Assembly: GCF_001586785.1 (NCBI RefSeq)
Contig: NZ_LUFH02000015.1
Location: 1-64,000, forward strand
Reading direction: 5' to 3'
DNA from: Sphaerospermopsis aphanizomenoides BCCUSP55
Lineage (GTDB): Bacteria > Cyanobacteriota > Cyanobacteriia > Cyanobacteriales > Nostocaceae
DNA: 64,000 nt
Shown: positions 15,121-23,487 of the stretch, in pieces
How the letters are laid out: each line of letters starts with the position of its first letter
Numbering within the stretch: the stretch's first letter is position 1
Program-made: the position numbers and the translations under genes
The notes under the pieces: model-generated
What the model was told of the DNA's origin: nothing
The model's input: the letters and a program-made list of their open reading frames with translations, nothing else
The model's database searches: none

Positions 15121-16536
15121 GTGACTAGTCAAAGAACATCAGCAGAAGATAATAAATCAGCAAAAACCAAAATCCGAGGCAAAAAGCCTCGCAAATCTAA
15201 ATCAGGGCGCTGGTTATGGTTTGCGGTGGGTATGGGTGGGATTGCAATGGTGTCAGGTATGGCAGGGGCTTTGTTAGCAGTTTCTTGGGATAGTACGCCT
15301 TTGCAACAGGCGCAGCTAAGTCCACAGGATGCAGCAGTTTTTGATGGCGATCGCATTTCTGGAAATGGGTTTCAATTTTCCCAATTAACTCGCCCTGTCA
15401 ATATCTTAGTTATGGGCATGAGTGTACTGCCACCAGATGTCCAAAACCCGCCTAGTGAAACCAAAGAACTCAAGTATCTCCCCCAAATCAACTCTTTTGA
15501 CGGTCTTGCTGATGTGATGCTCTTGATCAAATTTGATCCAGAGACAAAAAAAATAGTTATGCTTTCTGTTCCCAGAGATACTCGCACAGAGGTTGAAGGG
15601 TTTGGAGTCAAAAAAATTAACGCCGCCAATGTTGATGGTGGTCCTGCTTTAACTGCTAAAACAGTCAGTAATCTTTTGGGTGGGGTGGGAATAGATCGTT
15701 ATGTCCGCATTAATGTCCTGGGAGTTGCCAAGCTGATAGATGCTTTGGGTGGGGTAACAGTCTATGTTCCCAAAGACATGAAATATCAGGATGACTCACA
15801 ACATTTATATATTAATTTAAAGGCAGGTAAACAGCATCTTAAAGGTGAACAGGCTCTACAACTGCTGCGCTTTCGCCATGATGAGTTAGGGGATATAGGT
15901 AGAATTCAACGTCAGCAAATGGTATTGCGTGCTTTGATTGAACAAAGTCTCAATCCCACAACTTTAACGCAATTACCCCAAATTCTGAATGTAGTTAAAG
16001 ATAATATTGACACTAACTTAACCGTTGAAGAATTAGTTGCATTAGTTGGTTTTGGTTCTCGAACTAATCGTTCCAATATGCAGATGTTAATGCTGCCTGG
16101 TCGTTTTAGTGAGAATGGCGAATATGATGCTAGTTATTGGATACCACAAAAACGAGCAATTCAGAAATTAATGGTTCAGAATTTTGGTCTAGAATCAGAA
16201 TTATTAGACACCGAAATTATAGATCCGGCTAGATTGCGTGTGGCAATTCAAGATAGCACAGGTGGCGATCGCTCTCAAATCCGTCCCCTGATTACAGCTT
16301 TGGAAAAAGCCGGATATCGCAATATCTTTATCTCTAAACCCTGGGGTGAACCTTTAGAAATTACCCACATTGTCGCCCAACAAGGAGATACCGAAAGTGC
16401 CGAATCAATTCGTAATACCCTAGGATTTGGTGAAGTGCGAGTAGAAAGCACTGGTAATATCGGTTCAGATATTAGTATTCAGGTGGGTAAAGATTGGTTA
16501 GATAACAAAGCCTTGTTTGAAGCCGGAACTAGGTAG
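15121..16536 (+). CDS. LytR-CpsA-Psr (LCP) family glycopolymer ligase
   Basis: LCP proteins transfer undecaprenyl-linked glycopolymers to peptidoglycan on the outer face of the plasma membrane. After a basic cytoplasmic head (K-K-P-R-K-S-K-S-G-R-W) there is one membrane segment. The LCP domain follows with D-V-M-L-L-I-K-F-D-P, S-V-P-R-D-T-R, K-I-N-A-A, L-G-G-V-T-V-Y-V-P, G-E-Q-A-L-Q-L-L-R-F-R-H and R-I-Q-R-Q-Q, which hold the Arg/Asp residues that bind pyrophosphate. A C-terminal LytR_C domain (R-L-R-V-A-I-Q-D-S-T-G onward) completes it. I prefer GTG 15121, which has AGGG upstream; TTG 15073 adds 16 residues. Confidence 0.9.
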   Translation: MTSQRTSAEDNKSAKTKIRGKKPRKSKSGRWLWFAVGMGGIAMVSGMAGALLAVSWDSTPLQQAQLSPQDAAVFDGDRISGNGFQFSQLTRPVNILVMGMSVLPPDVQNPPSETKELKYLPQINSFDGLADVMLLIKFDPETKKIVMLSVPRDTRTEVEGFGVKKINAANVDGGPALTAKTVSNLLGGVGIDRYVRINVLGVAKLIDALGGVTVYVPKDMKYQDDSQHLYINLKAGKQHLKGEQALQLLRFRHDELGDIGRIQRQQMVLRALIEQSLNPTTLTQLPQILNVVKDNIDTNLTVEELVALVGFGSRTNRSNMQMLMLPGRFSENGEYDASYWIPQKRAIQKLMVQNFGLESELLDTEIIDPARLRVAIQDSTGGDRSQIRPLITALEKAGYRNIFISKPWGEPLEITHIVAQQGDTESAESIRNTLGFGEVRVESTGNIGSDISIQVGKDWLDNKALFEAGTR

Positions 16537-16633
16537 AGGGTGCTGGGTGTTCTTAATTTTGAATTTTGGATTTTGGATTTTAGATTTTGGATTGTTTTGA
16601 GCAACTTCAATCTAAAATCTAAAATTTTCTTCC

Positions 16634-16670
16634 CTGTCACCTGTCACCTGTCACCTGTCACCTTTCACCT
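16634..16670. repeat. CACCTGT heptamer array
   Basis: Five to six copies of the heptamer CACCTGT lie between the LCP gene and the terminator of the small minus-strand gene. The same heptamer recurs at 35955-36036 and near 46435-46470. Confidence 0.9.
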
Positions 16671-16683
16671 ATTCCCTATTAAC

Positions 16684-16714
16684 AAAAAGGCGTGAAATTT
16701 GTTCTCACGCCTTT
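16684..16714 (-). terminator. Rho-independent terminator of the 50-residue gene
   Basis: AAAGGCGTGA (16686-16695) pairs perfectly with TCACGCCTTT (16705-16714). Read on the minus strand the stem ends in a T-run (the A-run 16684-16688). It lies 44 bp past the stop of the minus-strand small gene at 16758, which supports that gene as a real transcription unit. Confidence 0.8.
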
Positions 16715-16757
16715 ATCGTTATTACTTCTCCTGATGTGAAGTTTTTTAAAGTAATAT

Positions 16758-16910
16758 CTACCAAGATGCAGCCTTACCTCTCTTATAGGGAATACCAGTA
16801 AAAGGTTGAAAACCAATTACAGGATAGGCATCATCTGTAGGGCTAAAAATACGCATGAAGGCTTCAGAAAGAAATTGAATCATACTAGCAAGCATTTTAG
16901 TGATAGCCAT
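16758..16910 (-). CDS. Small protein of 50 residues, unrecognised
   Basis: This short gene reads from ATG (16908-16910) to TAG (16758-16760). An AAGGAG ribosome-binding site lies about 10 nt upstream, and a strong terminator lies downstream at 16684. The product begins M-A-I-T-K-M-L and has an amphipathic or hydrophobic N-terminal helix (about residues 5-22: M-L-A-S-M-I-Q-F-L-S-E-A-F-M-R-I-F). Then come S-P-T-D-D-A-Y-P, a G-F-Q-P-F-T-G turn region and a basic tail ending S-W. The separate signals on both sides make it convincing. I do not know its function. A membrane-surface role is possible from the amphipathic helix. Confidence 0.65.
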   Translation of the reverse strand: MAITKMLASMIQFLSEAFMRIFSPTDDAYPVIGFQPFTGIPYKRGKAASW

Positions 16911-17093
16911 AATCTTTTGACTCCTTTTTTATGCCTTTTATCTTTCATATCTATACTTTAATCCTGATATTTATTACTTGCTCATATTCGCAATATATTT
17001 CTAATATATGCAATCTTTATTAGTATTTATTTGCATTTCTTCAACAAATCTCATACTTCTACTACTTAATATGTATAGAAATACTATAGGACT

Positions 17094-17158
17094 CCTATCG
17101 GAATAATATTTGATTATTGATAGCTTGCGTGGCGTAGCCATACAAAACTCCGTACATC
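17094..17158. repeat. Dispersed repeat, copy 1 (TATAGGACTCCTAT)
   Basis: The palindromic head TATAGGACTCCTAT is followed by TTTGATTATTGATAGCTTGCGTG and CCGTACATC-type ends. Copies lie at 47061-47124 (same orientation) and, decayed, at 57529-57572 (opposite orientation). It is non-coding. Confidence 0.75.
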
Positions 17159-17756
17159 CAAATCCTCTAAAACCCTATTCCCTATTTCCTGCCTTAATGT
17201 CCTAATTATCCTGGCTACAGCTATATATTTTTGTAAAGCTCGGTACAGTCATCCAAGCAGATTCCTAGACAATTCAAAACTTAACGATGAGCGGCAATTA
17301 ACTTGATCTGTTGCCCGTGATATGTTCCGTAGGTGAACACGGAAACCTTATATTTTGAGTAACCGTAATTTTCTCATTAACCCATTCAGTATATTCACTT
17401 GGGCTAACTTGTCAATATAATGGTAAATATCACATTTACATGATTAATATTTAATCTATAAAATTGACTTATCCTCGTGTAATCGTCAAAATTGTAGATA
17501 TAACAATTTTGCCAAAATAGCAGTCATCTATTCAATGGTTACACCCAAACTTACTATATTGATAATTTACAGCTTTATCAAACTTTTTATTCCTTATTTT
17601 TGACTCATAAGTCTTGACATTACTCTCCTAATATCCGGGAGTATCCCAAATGTGTAAGTTGAAGGCTTGATATGAATGTATCCCTGACAACCGGAGGCAT
17701 TACCGCAAAGAACGCAAAGCACACAAAGTTAAGAGGGTTGACGAAAGTTTTTATTA
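17159..17756. other. Gene-free stretch with two adjacent hairpins
   Basis: I find no convincing gene. Two consecutive stem-loops occur: GGCAA/TTGCC (17293-17297 with 17311-17315) and TTCCGT/ACGGAA (17325-17330 with 17339-17344). A third, ACTCTCC..GGGAGT, lies near 17621-17643. These could belong to a small RNA or leader, but no promoter or terminator pair defines one. Confidence 0.4.
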
Positions 17757-17798
17757 TTGCTGAGTTTATTTTTGCATTTTTTAAGGATAATTTACATT

Positions 17799-18404
17799 AT
17801 GAATATCAGTCAAAGCGCATTAATTTTAATAGGTTTTCAGAATGACTATTTTGATCGGGATGGTATTTTATATTCTGTGATTGAAGAATCATCCCAAGCT
17901 AATGATGTTGTCAACAATACAGTTAATTTACTCAGAAAAATAATAGCTACTCCGATTTTGATAATTACAACTCCTATTTTTTTTACTCCTGACTATAGTG
18001 AGTTATTTGAGCCTGTAGGAATTCTCAAAACGATTAAAGAGATGAAAGCTTTTCGACAGGGAACTAAAGGAGCAGAAATGATTGCCGAGTTCAGGGAATT
18101 TGAAGATCGAATTCTAGAAATTCCTGGTAAAAGAGGTCTTAATGCTTTTTCCAATACAGACCTTGATAGTGTACTCAAAAGTAAGAACATTACTAACGTC
18201 ATATTAGCAGGTACGGTGACTTCTATTTGTATTGATTCTACAGGACGTTATGCTCATGAGCAAGGTTATCAAGTGCAAATTCTTTCTGATTGTACTTCTT
18301 CTAGAACCATATTTGAACACGAATTTTATACTAGCCAAATATTTCCACTATATGCCCAAGTTTCTACATCTTCACAACTGTTGATAGATTTACAATTATG
18401 CTAA
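17799..18404 (+). CDS. Isochorismatase-like cysteine hydrolase
   Basis: The 201-residue protein has the isochorismatase/nicotinamidase fold and a complete catalytic triad: Asp16 in I-G-F-Q-N-D-Y-F, Lys111 in P-G-K-R-G-L-N-A-F and the nucleophile Cys144 in A-G-T-V-T-S-I-C-I-D-S-T-G-R. Family members hydrolyse isochorismate, nicotinamide, N-carbamoyl compounds or related small molecules; the substrate is not deducible. ATG 17799 has AAGGATAA upstream; a 14-codon longer start lacks support. Its last codons overlap the start of a hybrid histidine kinase by 7 bp, implying coupled translation. Confidence 0.88.
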   Translation: MNISQSALILIGFQNDYFDRDGILYSVIEESSQANDVVNNTVNLLRKIIATPILIITTPIFFTPDYSELFEPVGILKTIKEMKAFRQGTKGAEMIAEFREFEDRILEIPGKRGLNAFSNTDLDSVLKSKNITNVILAGTVTSICIDSTGRYAHEQGYQVQILSDCTSSRTIFEHEFYTSQIFPLYAQVSTSSQLLIDLQLC

Positions 18405-20185
18405 TTTTGCCATCTACAACATTAAAGAATATGGAATATGAACAAATCGAGTTACACACCCAAATACAATATCGTTTAATTGAAAAATTGTCGGAATCAG
18501 AAAAAAGATATCGTGATTTAGTTGAGAACCTACAAGCAATAGTTTTTACAATTGATCAAGACCAAAAAATTATATTTGTCAATCAGGCATGGACGGAAAT
18601 TTTTGGTTATAGCTTTTCTGATTCAATTGGTTTAGAATTTGTTGATTTTATTCATCCAGAAGATAAGGAAAAATATTTACACTTAATCAATCATAAAGAT
18701 AATCAAGGTTTAAATATAAATGTGAGCCAAGAATTGAGATTTTATCATCAGCAAGGAATGATAGTGTGGATACAATTGTCTGGTAGATTTAATTCGCTCA
18801 ATTATTTATCTGGCACATTGGTCGATATTACTCAACGCAAAAAAGCAGAAGTAGCAACTAATCAAGCATTATTAAAAGAAAAAAAAATGAGAGAAAAAAT
18901 GGCATTTACTAATGATAAATTAATGATTACTAATGCCGAATTAGATCGTGCTACTCGCCTCAAGGATGAGTTTTTAGCAAATATGAGCCATGAATTACGT
19001 ACTCCATTAAATGCGATTTTAGGAATTTCAGAAGCATTGATGGATGAAGTTTATGGAACATTGAATGAAAGCCAAAAATCAGTAATTTGTACAATAGAAC
19101 GTAGTGGTAAACATCTGCTGGAATTGATTAACGATATTCTGGAACTCTCCAAAGTTGAATCGGGCAAGTTAGAGTTAGAATTAACTCCTGTTAATTGTAA
19201 ACATCTGTGTGAATTCAGTCTCACTTTTGTTAAACAACAAGCGATTAAAAAAAATCTGAAACTCAGTCTAGATATCCCTCTTGACTTACCTGATATTATG
19301 GTGGACGAAAGGCGTATGCGTCAGGTTTTAATTAATTTACTCAATAATGCTGTTAAATTTACGCCTGAAGGGGGTCGGATTAAGTTAATTGTGGATAGGG
19401 AAGAAGGGTTAAATCAGACATACGAGGAGACACTGAAAGAACCTCATTTTACTACCTCTAACAGTGATTATAACTTCGACCACCAGCAGGAATTTCTTTG
19501 TTTTTCCATTACTGATACAGGAATAGGTATAGCACCAGAAGATTTACCGAAATTATTTCAGCCTTTTGTTCAGATTGATAGTAAACTGAACCGTAAATAT
19601 AACGGTACAGGATTAGGATTAGCCTTAGTTAACAGCATAACTAAAATGCATGGTGGTACAATTACATTAACTAGTGAACTGGGTAAAGGAAGTTGTTTTA
19701 CAGTCCGTTTACCCTACTTAAAAGCACCACGGCAAAATATCCCATCCCCTCCACTCAAGGTTAAGCAACAGTCTGCAAGCATGACATCAACTCTCAACCA
19801 GGATTCTCAATCTCCTTTGATTTTAATTGCAGAGGATAATGAAGCAAATATAAGTACCATTGCTTTTTATTTAGAAAACCGGGGTTATAAGCTAATTTTG
19901 GCTCAAAATGGAGCAGAAGCAGTTTCTCTAGCTCAAACCGCACAGCCAAATTTAATTTTGATGGATATTCAAATGCCAATTATGGACGGACTGGAAGCAA
20001 TTCGCCAGATTCGTACTTTTCCTCATTTGAATCATATTCCTATTATTGCTTTAACTGCATTGGCGATGCCAGATGATCGTGCTAAATGTTTCAGTGCTGG
20101 AGCAAATGAATACTTAACCAAACCTGTCAGAATGAAATTTTTAGCAGAGACAATTCAACAATTGCTGTCTGACCAGGAATTTTAG
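18398..20185 (+). CDS. PAS hybrid histidine kinase
   Basis: The 595-residue sensor has a short N-terminus, one PAS domain (about 33-148, with V-N-Q-A-W-T-E-I-F-G-Y and L-V-D-I-T-Q-R-K-K), and a coiled linker. The HisKA domain has the phosphorylated His198 in A-N-M-S-H-E-L-R-T-P. The HATPase_c domain shows N-L-L-N-N-A-V-K-F-T, D-T-G-I-G-I and G-T-G-L-G-L. A C-terminal receiver (about 475-595) carries the acceptor Asp in L-I-L-M-D-I-Q-M-P. No membrane span is present, so it is probably a soluble PAS sensor. The only linked gene is the cysteine hydrolase just upstream, whose end it overlaps; no output regulator is adjacent. Confidence 0.93.
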   Translation: MLILPSTTLKNMEYEQIELHTQIQYRLIEKLSESEKRYRDLVENLQAIVFTIDQDQKIIFVNQAWTEIFGYSFSDSIGLEFVDFIHPEDKEKYLHLINHKDNQGLNINVSQELRFYHQQGMIVWIQLSGRFNSLNYLSGTLVDITQRKKAEVATNQALLKEKKMREKMAFTNDKLMITNAELDRATRLKDEFLANMSHELRTPLNAILGISEALMDEVYGTLNESQKSVICTIERSGKHLLELINDILELSKVESGKLELELTPVNCKHLCEFSLTFVKQQAIKKNLKLSLDIPLDLPDIMVDERRMRQVLINLLNNAVKFTPEGGRIKLIVDREEGLNQTYEETLKEPHFTTSNSDYNFDHQQEFLCFSITDTGIGIAPEDLPKLFQPFVQIDSKLNRKYNGTGLGLALVNSITKMHGGTITLTSELGKGSCFTVRLPYLKAPRQNIPSPPLKVKQQSASMTSTLNQDSQSPLILIAEDNEANISTIAFYLENRGYKLILAQNGAEAVSLAQTAQPNLILMDIQMPIMDGLEAIRQIRTFPHLNHIPIIALTALAMPDDRAKCFSAGANEYLTKPVRMKFLAETIQQLLSDQEF

Positions 20186-20453
20186 ATTTTAGATTTGAGA
20201 TTTTAGATTTGAGATTTTAGATTTTAGATTAAAAAATTTGGGGTATAGAATCTGGTTTTTCAGGACAGAAAAATAATCGCTGCGCTGCGTACGCTTCGCT
20301 AACGTAAATCCCAAATCCAAAATTTTCCAAGTAACCTGACCATAGTTAGATAAGAAATAACTATTAAAAAATATTAACTTACTTACCTTCAAAATATTAT
20401 TGGCTTGTAAATCTAGGCTTACAAGGCATTTTTCGCCATTTTACGCTCAAGGC
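20186..20453. repeat. Intergenic repeats before the NAD locus
   Basis: AGATTTTAGATTTG-type repeats (20181-20232) follow the kinase stop. At 20279-20305 the common cyanobacterial palindrome CGCTGCGCTGCGTACGCTTC occurs. No gene is seen. Confidence 0.6.
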
Positions 20454-20486
20454 TTGACATAAATTATGGTAAAAAGTACCATAATT
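20454..20486 (+). promoter_or_regulatory. pncB promoter overlapped by a perfect palindrome (putative NrtR operator)
   Basis: TTGACA (20454-20459) and TACCAT (20477-20482), 17 bp apart, form a plausible promoter 33 bp ahead of pncB. A perfect 10-bp inverted repeat, AATTATGGTA (20462-20471) and TACCATAATT (20477-20486), fills the space between and over these elements, where a bound repressor would block RNA polymerase. Because an NrtR-like NAD regulator lies in the same locus, I infer that it binds here. The assignment to NrtR is inference; the palindrome is directly seen. Confidence 0.65.
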
Positions 20487-20518
20487 AAAGAAAGCACTTT
20501 TGCTAAGGCTAGAGTTAT

Positions 20519-21895
20519 ATGACCACTTGTATGGATGTGGGCTATGGCTACCAAAACCCAGAATTGACTGTCAGTCAAGAAGATTACAGCTTGCTGACGG
20601 ATCTTTACCAGCTGACAATGGCAGCTTGTTACACAGGTGAGGGGATAGAACAAAAACGAGCCAGCTTTGAGTTATTTGTCAGGCGCTTACCTGAAGGTTT
20701 TGGCTATTTAATAGCAATGGGTTTGGCGCAAGCTGTGGAATATTTGGCGAAATTCCGGTTTAATTCTGCCCAAATAGCTGCTTTACAGAGAACAGGAATT
20801 TTTACTCATGCACCTGAGCGTTTCTGGTCATTACTAGCTGAAGGAACTTTTACTGGAGATGTGTGGGCTGTACCAGAAGGTACTGCGGTATTCGCCAATG
20901 AGCCATTGTTAAGAATTGAAGCACCTTTATGGCAAGCACAGTTAGTAGAAACCTATCTTCTCAATACTATTAATTATCAAACTTTAATCGCTACAAAAGC
21001 AGCTAGATTACGTGATATTGCGGGGGAAAAAGCAACTCTTTTAGAATTTGGCACACGCAGGGCTTTTAGTCCCCAAGGGTCTTTATGGGCGGCGAGGGCG
21101 GCTTTGGCTGGTGGTTTAGATGCAACTTCCAATGTGTTAGCAGCACTACAGCTAGGTGAAAAACCAAGTGGTACTATGGCACACGCTTTAGTCATGGCTT
21201 TGTCAGCTTTAGAAGGAAGTGAAGAACAAGCTTTTACAGCTTTTCATCAATATTTTCCTGGTGCGCCGTTATTAATTGATACTTATGATACTGTGACTGC
21301 GGCTCAAAGGTTGGCTTTGAAAGTCAGAACGGGAGAAATGAAATTAACGGGGGTGCGTTTAGATTCTGGAGATTTAGTTAGTTTATCAAAACAAGTGCGA
21401 TCGCTCCTTCCAGAAGTTGCAATTTTCGCTAGTGGTGATTTAGATGAATGGGAAATACAACGACTAAAAACAGCAGGTGCGGAAATTGATGGTTATGGTT
21501 TAGGCACAAAATTAGTTACAGGTTCTCCTGTGAATGGAGTTTATAAATTAGTGGATATTGATGGCATTCCCGTGATGAAAATGTCTAGTGGTAAGTTTAC
21601 TTATCCAGGGCAGAAGCAAATTTTTCGTACTTTTAAAGGAGGTAAGTTACAAGCAGATAAATTAGGTTTATTGGCTGAAAGTTTTGGTGAAGAAAAACCT
21701 TTATTACAGTTGGTAATGAAAGAGGGTAAACAATTACAACCACCGGAAAGTTTAACAACAATTCGTCAGCGAACTGCTAATTCTGTGGCGAGTTTATCAG
21801 AGGAAGCAAGAAGATTAGAAAATCCGATTTCTGTAAATGTGGAGATTTCGGAAATGTTGCAGAATTTGACTGACGAGACGAAATCAAAATACTAA
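20519..21895 (+). CDS. pncB: Nicotinate phosphoribosyltransferase
   Basis: PncB makes nicotinate mononucleotide from nicotinate and PRPP in NAD salvage. The 458-residue protein shows L-T-D-L-Y-Q-L-T-M-A near the start, F-E-L-F-V-R-R-L-P, F-G-T-R-R-A-F-S-P, the phosphate-binding G-A-P-L-L-I-D-T-Y-D-T and V-R-L-D-S-G-D-L, then Y-G-L-G-T-K-L-V and a C-terminal domain. It is of the longer bacterial type. It heads the NAD locus and lies directly behind the palindromic promoter. nadD follows after 205 bp, a gap occupied by a MITE-like repeat. Confidence 0.95.
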   Translation: MTTCMDVGYGYQNPELTVSQEDYSLLTDLYQLTMAACYTGEGIEQKRASFELFVRRLPEGFGYLIAMGLAQAVEYLAKFRFNSAQIAALQRTGIFTHAPERFWSLLAEGTFTGDVWAVPEGTAVFANEPLLRIEAPLWQAQLVETYLLNTINYQTLIATKAARLRDIAGEKATLLEFGTRRAFSPQGSLWAARAALAGGLDATSNVLAALQLGEKPSGTMAHALVMALSALEGSEEQAFTAFHQYFPGAPLLIDTYDTVTAAQRLALKVRTGEMKLTGVRLDSGDLVSLSKQVRSLLPEVAIFASGDLDEWEIQRLKTAGAEIDGYGLGTKLVTGSPVNGVYKLVDIDGIPVMKMSSGKFTYPGQKQIFRTFKGGKLQADKLGLLAESFGEEKPLLQLVMKEGKQLQPPESLTTIRQRTANSVASLSEEARRLENPISVNVEISEMLQNLTDETKSKY

Positions 21896-21916
21896 TTATG
21901 AACGCAGTTAAACAAT

Positions 21917-22065
21917 GGACAATTAATAATTGACAATTGACAATTACCTTTCCCCAGAAGTGGGAGGAATGGGCGATAAGAATTGTTTGATTTCTTCTCC
22001 TTTCTAAGAGAGGTTTTAAACCTGGAATGAAACTATTGTCAATTATCAATTATCAATTATCAATT
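21917..22065. repeat. MITE-like element, copy a
   Basis: Runs of AATTGACAATT at the left end and of its complement type (GTCAATTATCAATT) at the right end bracket about 90 bp that include GGTTTTAAACCTGGAATGAA. Related copies lie at 27405-27560 and, inverted, at 35687-35833. It has been inserted between pncB and nadD. Confidence 0.7.
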
Positions 22066-22100
22066 CATAACTATCACCTATTTCCTGAACTCCTATTCTT

Positions 22101-22664
22101 ATGAACATCGCTTTATTTGGTACAAGTGCTGATCCACCGACTGCTGGACATCAAAAAATTCTCAAATGGTTATCTGAAGATTTTGATTGGGTTGCTGTTT
22201 GGGCTGCTGATAATCCTTTTAAATCTCAGCAAACTCTTTTAGCTCATCGGGCTGCTATGTTACAACTACTAATTACAGACATAGAAGCGCCTAAAGATAA
22301 TATTACTTTAGAGCAAGATTTGAGCAGTTGGCGAACTTTGGAAACTGTCAAAAAAGCCAAATTACGTTGGGGAGAAGATGCTGAATATACTTTGGTAATT
22401 GGTTCAGATTTGCTGACTCAGCTACCCCGTTGGTATCATATTGAAGATTTGCTCAAACAAGTGCAACTACTGGTAATTCCCCGTCCAGGTTATGTCATAG
22501 ATAATTCTAGTTTGGAGGGAGTGAGACAGTTAGGAGGAAAAATTGCGATCGCCAGTTTAACTGGTTTGGATGTCTCTTCCACAGCTTTTCGTGAACAAAA
22601 AGATCCCGAAACTCTCACACCCCCTGTTGTCGCTTATATTCATCGAGAGCATTTGTACGTTTAA
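22101..22664 (+). CDS. nadD: Nicotinate-nucleotide adenylyltransferase-type protein
   Basis: NadD adenylates nicotinate mononucleotide to deamido-NAD. The 187-residue Rossmann-type nucleotidylyltransferase starts with A-L-F-G-T-S-A-D-P-P-T-A-G-H, where the usual H-x-G-H reads T-A-G-H. It continues with W-A-A-D-N-P-F-K and ends with the I-S-S-T-x-R equivalent, V-S-S-T-A-F-R. Y-T-L-V-I-G-S-D-L lies in the middle. The replacement of the first His by Thr is noteworthy but I believe it is common in cyanobacterial homologues. The stop abuts the start of the NrtR-like gene with no gap. Confidence 0.92.
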   Translation: MNIALFGTSADPPTAGHQKILKWLSEDFDWVAVWAADNPFKSQQTLLAHRAAMLQLLITDIEAPKDNITLEQDLSSWRTLETVKKAKLRWGEDAEYTLVIGSDLLTQLPRWYHIEDLLKQVQLLVIPRPGYVIDNSSLEGVRQLGGKIAIASLTGLDVSSTAFREQKDPETLTPPVVAYIHREHLYV

Positions 22665-23411
22665 ATGCCAGCACACAACCATAAAAAAAATCCCAATCTG
22701 AATCATCAACAACCGTTAGCTGATTTCAAAGTCGGTGTAGATAATGTAATTTTTTCTGTAGATACTGCCCAAAATCGGCTGTTAGTTTTATTAGTAATGC
22801 GACAGCAAGAACCATTTTTAAATTCTTGGAGTCTTCCCGGTACTTTAGTACGTCAAGGAGAATCTTTAGAAGATGCTGCTTATCGCATTATGGCAGAAAA
22901 AATCAAGGTCAATAATCTCTATCTAGAACAACTCTATACTTTTGGTGGGCCAAATCGTGATCCACGAGAAAAAACTGATAGTTATGGAGTGCGTTATTTA
23001 TCAGTCAGTTATTTTGCTTTAGTTAGATTTGAAGAAGCAGAATTAATTGCTGATAAAGTTGCTGGTATTGCTTGGTATCCAGTTAAACAAATCCCTCAAT
23101 TAGCATTTGACCATAATGAAATTATCACCTATGGACACAGAAGACTGAAAAATAAATTGGAGTACAGTCCTGTAGCTTTTGAAGTTTTACCCGAAACCTT
23201 TACTCTCAATGATTTGTATCAGTTATACACTACAGTTTTAGGGGAAAACTTTTCCGATTATTCTAATTTTCGAGCGCGTCTACTCAAACTAGGTTTTCTA
23301 TCCGATACCGGAATTAAAGTATCAAGAGGTGCAGGTCGTCCCGCTAGTTTGTATAAATTTGATGCGGCAGCTTTTGCACCGTTCAAAGATAAACCATTAG
23401 TGTTTATTTAA
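22665..23411 (+). CDS. nrtR: NrtR-like Nudix transcriptional regulator of NAD metabolism
   Basis: The 248-residue protein has an N-terminal Nudix fold (about 20-150) and a C-terminal winged-helix domain (about 165-245). The wing ends with R-G-A-G-R-P-A-S-L-Y-K-F, typical of NrtR. The Nudix box is eroded: the expected R-E-x-x-E-E-x-G reads R-I-M-A-E-K-I-K, so metal-binding glutamates are lost. That fits a regulator that senses ADP-ribose-type ligands rather than hydrolysing them. It starts directly at the nadD stop and lies within an NAD-synthesis locus. It probably represses pncB and this locus through the palindrome at 20462-20486. Confidence 0.85.
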   Translation: MPAHNHKKNPNLNHQQPLADFKVGVDNVIFSVDTAQNRLLVLLVMRQQEPFLNSWSLPGTLVRQGESLEDAAYRIMAEKIKVNNLYLEQLYTFGGPNRDPREKTDSYGVRYLSVSYFALVRFEEAELIADKVAGIAWYPVKQIPQLAFDHNEIITYGHRRLKNKLEYSPVAFEVLPETFTLNDLYQLYTTVLGENFSDYSNFRARLLKLGFLSDTGIKVSRGAGRPASLYKFDAAAFAPFKDKPLVFI

Positions 23412-23453
23412 GGGAATAGGGAATAGGGAATAGGGAATAGGGAATAGGGAATA
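23412..23453. repeat. GGGAATA heptamer array, six copies
   Basis: Exactly six tandem GGGAATA units start at the base after the NrtR-like stop codon. The complementary array TATTCCC, also six units, lies at 23863-23904 on the far side of the four-helix-bundle gene. Confidence 0.95.
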
Positions 23454-23487
23454 TAATATTATTTGATTCGCATGGAGAAAATAAAAA

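Noticed and set aside
17293-17344. Glutamine (glnA-type) riboswitch
   Set aside because: ACGGAA is present, but the rest of the conserved glnA core (the GUAGG context on its 3' side) is missing and no nitrogen gene follows.
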